A stretch of 64,000 nucleotides of DNA from contig NZ_CP132339.1 of the NCBI RefSeq assembly GCF_030944405.1, forward strand, positions 3,534,001 to 3,598,000. Reading direction: 5' to 3'. Both the position numbers and the translations under genes were made by a program. Under the pieces are notes generated by a model. The model saw nothing but the letters and a program-made list of their open reading frames with translations. It made no database searches and was not told the origin of the DNA. Numbering within the stretch: position 1 is the first letter of the stretch; every line of letters begins with the position of its first letter. The stretch comes from Janthinobacterium sp. J1-1 (GTDB lineage Bacteria > Pseudomonadota > Gammaproteobacteria > Burkholderiales > Burkholderiaceae_D). This document shows positions 60,412 to 64,000 of the stretch, piece after piece.

Positions 60412-61518
60412 ATGAACGATTTGATGACCCCGCGCACATGCGCCGCATCGACACCAGCTGCTGTGTTATTGGGACTGGCGCTGGCCGCGCCGCTGATGGC
60501 GCAGGCGCAAAGCAGCGTGACGATAGGCGGCGTGATCGACGCCGGCGTGACCCTCAATTCCAACCAGACGGGCAACCGGAACACGCTGGTCGACACCGGC
60601 ATCCAGTCGCCCAATCTGCTGCGCTTCCGGGGCACCGAGGATCTGGGCGGCGGCAACAAGGCGATCTTCGTGCTGGAGAGCCAGTTCCAGCTCGACACCG
60701 GCGCGCAGGTCGGCAATTTCTTCGGCCGCCAGGCCTATGTCGGGATCTCGGGCGAGTGGGGCACACTGACCGCCGGCAACCAGTACGAGTTCATGTTCGA
60801 GTCGCTGTCGCTGCAGCGTTTCGGCCCGGTGATCAAATATGTCAGCCTGTACGATCTGCACCAGGGGCCGTTCCAGGCGCTGGGCACGGCCAATAACGGC
60901 ATGGACTTCAACCGCGTGGCCGGCGCCTTCCGCGTCAACAACTCGCTCAAGTACACCAGCAAGAATTTCAACGGCTTCAGCTTCGGCGCGCTGATCGGCT
61001 TTGGCGAGCAGGCCGAGGCGTTCGGCCGCAACGGCACCACCAGTTTCGGCGCCAACTACGCCAATGGCGGCCTGGCGCTGAACGCGGCGTATGCCTATGC
61101 CAAGTCGGCCACCATCGACAACGGCAACGAAGGCATCCGCAACTGGGGCCTGGGTGGGCGCTATGTGCTGGGCGCGCCGACCGTCGACGTGCTGTACACG
61201 AATACCACCAACACCTTTACCAAAGGACAGGTCGACGTCTACGAAGCCGGCCTGACGGTGCCGCTGTCGGCGCCGGTCAACCTGCGCGTGTACTACCACC
61301 TGATGAAGGGCAACGCGCAACTGACCGACAACAAGTCGCACCAGGCCGGCATGCTGCTCGACTATGCGTTCTCGAAGCGTACCGATGTCTACCTGAACGC
61401 GGTGTACCAGAAGGCCAGCGGCGGCGCGTCCGCCCGCGCCTGGATCACCGCTTCGGGCGCCGCGTCCGGCGGCGACACGCAAACCGCGCTGCGGGTCGGC
61501 GTGCGCCACGCGTTTTAA
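60412..61518 (+). CDS. Outer-membrane general porin
   Basis: 368 residues, betaproteobacterial trimeric porin (Porin_4/OmpC-like). Signal peptide ends at MAQA-QSS, then SSVTIGGVIDAGVTL, LRFRGTEDLGGGNKAIFVLESQFQLD in segments, and many alternating beta strands to the terminal VGVRHAF (C-terminal Phe recognised by the BAM machinery). Start ATG 60412; a TTG five codons upstream is not used. Next to the oxygenase operon, so it may admit its substrate. Confidence 0.92.
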   Translation: MNDLMTPRTCAASTPAAVLLGLALAAPLMAQAQSSVTIGGVIDAGVTLNSNQTGNRNTLVDTGIQSPNLLRFRGTEDLGGGNKAIFVLESQFQLDTGAQVGNFFGRQAYVGISGEWGTLTAGNQYEFMFESLSLQRFGPVIKYVSLYDLHQGPFQALGTANNGMDFNRVAGAFRVNNSLKYTSKNFNGFSFGALIGFGEQAEAFGRNGTTSFGANYANGGLALNAAYAYAKSATIDNGNEGIRNWGLGGRYVLGAPTVDVLYTNTTNTFTKGQVDVYEAGLTVPLSAPVNLRVYYHLMKGNAQLTDNKSHQAGMLLDYAFSKRTDVYLNAVYQKASGGASARAWITASGAASGGDTQTALRVGVRHAF

Positions 61519-61541
61519 TCCGCCTGCCCGGCAGGCCGCAC

Positions 61542-61574
61542 GGCGCCCCTGTCTCCGGCAGCGGGCGCCTTTTT
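61542..61574 (+). terminator. Terminator after the porin gene
   Basis: GGCGCCC (61542-61548) pairs with GGGCGCC (61563-61569) around a 14-base loop, then T5, 24 bp after the porin stop. Confidence 0.75.
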
Positions 61575-61601
61575 CTTCTTCTCTGATTGACAGGAGCGAG
61601 C

Positions 61602-63017
61602 ATGCATCAACCCCATCAACTGGCCGCGCGCAGCGACGACCACGCCCTCGAACCGGTACCCGACGGCGCGCGCCAGAACTGGCTGCAGCTGTCGTGGAGC
61701 ACGGCCGGCATCGTCACCACGCTGGTGCAGCTGTTCCTCGGCGCGCTGACCACCTTTGTGGCCGGCTTTCGCATCGCCATCGTGGCCGGCGTGGCCGTCA
61801 CCATCATTGGATCTTTACTGGGCTGGGGCATGGGCCACGTGGCCTACCGCACCGGCCTGGCCAGCACGGTGCTGTCGCGCCGCCACGGCCTGGGCCAGCG
61901 CGGCTCGGTGCTGCTGGCGCTGGTGTTCGGCTTCATGATCATCGGTTTCATCGCGCTGGAAAACGCCATGCTGTACAAGGGCTTCCTGTTCTATACGGAG
62001 CTGGCCGATACGCTGCCGCTGCGGCTGCTGGTGTATGGCGGCCTGACCCTGGCCTGGATACTGCTGACGGCCTTCGGCTACACGCTGGTGTCGCGCGTGG
62101 CGTCCATCACGCTGATCGCATTTCTGGCGGTGCTGGTCTACATGCTGTTCGACGTCATCGCCAGTTCCGGCCAGTCGTGGGCCTCGGTGCTGCAATATGG
62201 CGCGCAGGTGCCGCCGCAGATGCTGCAGGCGATGGGCGCCGACAGCGACAGCGGCAAGTTCATCTTTTGCGTCAATGTGCTGATCGGTTCGGCCGGCGCG
62301 CTGGCGCTGATGGACGCCGACCTGGGCCGCTATGCGCGCTCCTCGCGCGATATCGCGCTGGCGGCGCTGGCCGGCAACCTGTTCATGGACGTGGTGATGG
62401 TGGCCGTCGGCGGCATCATCATGTATGCCGGCATGGACCAGCTGATCGCCCATTATGTGCGGGTCGATGGCCTGGCGCCCGAGGCGGCGCGCGCGCTGGC
62501 GCTGCAAAGCCCGGACAGCGTGGCGGCCGCCTTCATCATCTTCGGCGGCGCGCTCGGCACGCTGCTGATGGTGCTGGCGCAATCGAAGGCGCAGGTGCTC
62601 AATACCTACAGCGCCTCGCTGTCGCTGACCAGCCTGTTCGACGCGCTGTTCGGCTGGCGCCCGGGGCGCTTGCTGTTCGTGGTGCTGGCCAACCTGCTGG
62701 CCTGTCTGATGCTGTCGGGCGCGATCCTGGAATGGGTGAACGGCTTCATTACCGTGCTGGGCGTGCTGACCACCTGCTTCTGCGGCATCATCCTGGTCGA
62801 TTACTTTATCGTCGCGCCGCGCAGGACCGCCGCCGCCATCCCCGACGTGAATTGGGCCGGCGTGGCCACGCTGGTGCTGGCCTTCGTGCTGGCCCACTTC
62901 GTCCTCCAGCGCTGGCTGCCGCTGGAGTTTTTCACGGCGCTGGTGGTGTGCCTGGTGGTGTATCCGCTGCTGTCGCTGAAAGGGGCGCGCAGGGCGGGCG
63001 CCGCCGTCGCCCGCTAA
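61602..63017 (+). CDS. NCS1/cytosine-permease-family transporter
   Basis: 471 residues, about 12 hydrophobic helices. Family features: NWLQLSWSTAG start, TM1-2 region VQLFLGALTTFVAGFRIAIVAG in part, GMGHVAYRTGLASTVLSRRHGLGQRGS (the conserved TM2-3 loop), LMDADLGRYARSSRDIALAAL. NCS1 carriers take up nucleobases, hydantoins, allantoin or pyridines with Na+ or H+. Beside an oxygenase operon and not a purine pathway, the likely substrate is an N-containing ring compound, which is an inference. ATG 61602 with CAGGAGCG upstream. Confidence 0.88.
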   Translation: MHQPHQLAARSDDHALEPVPDGARQNWLQLSWSTAGIVTTLVQLFLGALTTFVAGFRIAIVAGVAVTIIGSLLGWGMGHVAYRTGLASTVLSRRHGLGQRGSVLLALVFGFMIIGFIALENAMLYKGFLFYTELADTLPLRLLVYGGLTLAWILLTAFGYTLVSRVASITLIAFLAVLVYMLFDVIASSGQSWASVLQYGAQVPPQMLQAMGADSDSGKFIFCVNVLIGSAGALALMDADLGRYARSSRDIALAALAGNLFMDVVMVAVGGIIMYAGMDQLIAHYVRVDGLAPEAARALALQSPDSVAAAFIIFGGALGTLLMVLAQSKAQVLNTYSASLSLTSLFDALFGWRPGRLLFVVLANLLACLMLSGAILEWVNGFITVLGVLTTCFCGIILVDYFIVAPRRTAAAIPDVNWAGVATLVLAFVLAHFVLQRWLPLEFFTALVVCLVVYPLLSLKGARRAGAAVAR

Positions 63018-63088
63018 GTAATCGTCAGGAAATTATTGTGAAGTTATGACGAACAGAACCGGATGCTATGCAAGGCGTCAACTGCGAC

Positions 63089-63104
63089 GCAGTGCGAGCA
63101 CTGC
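63089..63104. other. Small hairpin between convergent permease and AraC genes
   Basis: GCAGTG-CGAG-CACTGC, a perfect 6-bp stem with tetraloop in the 162-bp gap. There is no T-run in this position, so termination is not proven. The rest of the gap shows no gene. Confidence 0.4.
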
Positions 63105-63179
63105 TAGCAGTTGGCAACGCCGCAGAGCGCCGGTTATGGAAGTCAGAAATCACAAGAATTTATTGGGGGTTACTTAGCT

Positions 63180-64000
63180 TCAGTGCATCAATTCGCCGGT
63201 ATGCTTGGGCAGCACGCCGAAGCGCTGGCGGTAGTAGGCTGAAAAACGGCCCAGGTGGCAGAAACCGAATTCGAACGCGGTTTCGGTCACGCTGGCGTCG
63301 GGCCGTTCCTTGAGCACGGCGTGCGCCGCGTCGAGGCGCATATTGCGCAGCAAATCCATCGGCGGCACGCCGTGATGGCGGTGGCACAGCATGTTGAGCG
63401 TGCGCACGCTGACGCCGGCCGCCATCGCCAGGTCCAGCAGCGACACGGGCGCGCACAGCTTGGCGCGCATATAGCGCTCCAGCGCATCCATGCGCTGGCC
63501 GGCGCTGGCCGTCGCCAGGCCCTGGCCCGATTCGAACGCCGCGCTGGCGTGCGGGCCCGCCGCCAGCGGCGGCGCGGACTGCCCCTGCTGGGCCAGCAGG
63601 AACAGGCCGATATTGCGTTCGAAATGGTCGATCCAGGCCGCATGCGTGGGCAGGTCCGCCGGCTGCGCCAGGATTTGCAGCAGGGACTGCATCAGCAGGC
63701 CCCATTGCATCTCCATCATGTTCGATTGCAGCAGGCCCGAATGCAGGCCCGGGTGCAGGCCGGCGTTCGCTCCACGCTGCGCGCCGGCCGGGGCCAGGTC
63801 GTGCAGCAGGGCGTGCGGCACCTTCAGGATCAGCTGCTCGGAACCTTCTTCCCACCACAGGCGCAGATTCTTTTTCGGCGCGACCACCGCCACCTTGCCT
63901 TCCGGCACGCGCACCCTGCGGCCGTCGCAGTCGAATTCGGCGCAGCCCTTGAGCGACATGTGCACCAGCGCGAAATCATCGAAGGGGCTGGGCGTGACTT
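63180..64000 (-). CDS. AraC-family regulator (BenR/AntR-like), N-terminus cut by window edge
   Basis: The open frame continues through 64000, so the start lies outside the window; the GTG at 63965 is internal (preceded by SPFDDFAL). The N-terminal part resembles the AraC-binding-like domain (LVHMSLKGCAEFDCDGRRVRV in part, then PKKNLRLWW); the C-terminal double helix-turn-helix has MRLDAAHAVLKERPDASVTETAFEFGFCHLGRFSAYYRQRFG in segments, with the GF-x-HLGRFS-x-YY-x-FG AraC signature. The position facing the oxygenase operon makes it the probable activator. Confidence 0.9.
   Translation of the reverse strand, partial: VTPSPFDDFALVHMSLKGCAEFDCDGRRVRVPEGKVAVVAPKKNLRLWWEEGSEQLILKVPHALLHDLAPAGAQRGANAGLHPGLHSGLLQSNMMEMQWGLLMQSLLQILAQPADLPTHAAWIDHFERNIGLFLLAQQGQSAPPLAAGPHASAAFESGQGLATASAGQRMDALERYMRAKLCAPVSLLDLAMAAGVSVRTLNMLCHRHHGVPPMDLLRNMRLDAAHAVLKERPDASVTETAFEFGFCHLGRFSAYYRQRFGVLPKHTGELMH

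Noticed and set aside
1..64000. CRISPR arrays, tRNA or rRNA genes, prophage structural genes
   Set aside because: No regularly spaced repeats, cloverleaf-like segments or phage morphogenesis proteins were seen on either strand.

Overview
The window is high-GC proteobacterial DNA with dense operons, ATGA stop/start overlaps and AGGAG-type ribosome binding sites. The gene families (split iol operon with an ABC inositol importer, DUF3563, NasS/NasT, RecBCD, Rieske oxygenase operon, LysR abundance) point to a betaproteobacterium of the Burkholderiales, most likely Oxalobacteraceae (Janthinobacterium/Massilia-like). That placement is inferred from gene content; no rRNA or tRNA gene is present to test it.

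Layout. 1-5.7 kb: the tail of a LysR regulator, two exported proteins of unknown function, an exported ParB-like lipoprotein, a DUF885 protein and a small DUF3563 protein. 5.7-9.6 kb: a three-subunit membrane dehydrogenase of the gluconate 2-dehydrogenase type (triheme cytochrome c, GMC flavoprotein, Tat-exported small subunit). 9.9-22.3 kb: a complete myo-inositol catabolic locus. Two Gfo/Idh/MocA dehydrogenases read leftward; an ABC importer and iolC(-DUF2090), iolD, iolE, iolB and iolA/mmsA read rightward. 22.4-25.1 kb: nitrate-responsive NasT/NasS-type regulators and a siroheme methyltransferase, with an NtrC-like site between the two regulators. 25.2-28.2 kb: a CHASE-PAS hybrid histidine kinase. 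28.2-37.3 kb: recC-recB-recD with overlapping ends. 37.3-43.6 kb: an MpaB-like oxygenase, a LysR/EamA exporter pair with an operator array, a D-Ala-D-Ala endopeptidase and a LytS/LytR-type two-component system.

43.6-48.4 kb is an accessory island. It holds a two-gene module of an AAA15-type ATPase and a TOPRIM-like protein, which looks like a phage-defence system. The ATPase gene is broken twice, by an IS3-family and an IS5-family element. Removing both elements with one copy of each target duplication restores one 409-codon frame. A 301-bp tandem duplication also sits across the ATPase/TOPRIM junction. The module is therefore a decayed defence-like locus that can be read back base by base.

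48.4-54.4 kb: a LysR regulator divergent from an F420/NADP-type oxidoreductase, a one-domain molybdate-binding protein, a sulfate-binding protein, a GNAT acetyltransferase, a class II amidotransferase and a degenerate EAL protein behind a structured leader. 54.7-63.0 kb: a catabolic operon for an unidentified, probably aromatic, compound. It contains a solute-binding protein, Rieske oxygenase alpha and beta subunits, an isochorismatase-fold protein lacking its catalytic Asp and Cys, an SDR dehydrogenase, a phthalate-dioxygenase-reductase-type reductase, a porin and an NCS1 permease. An AraC regulator faces it at the right edge.
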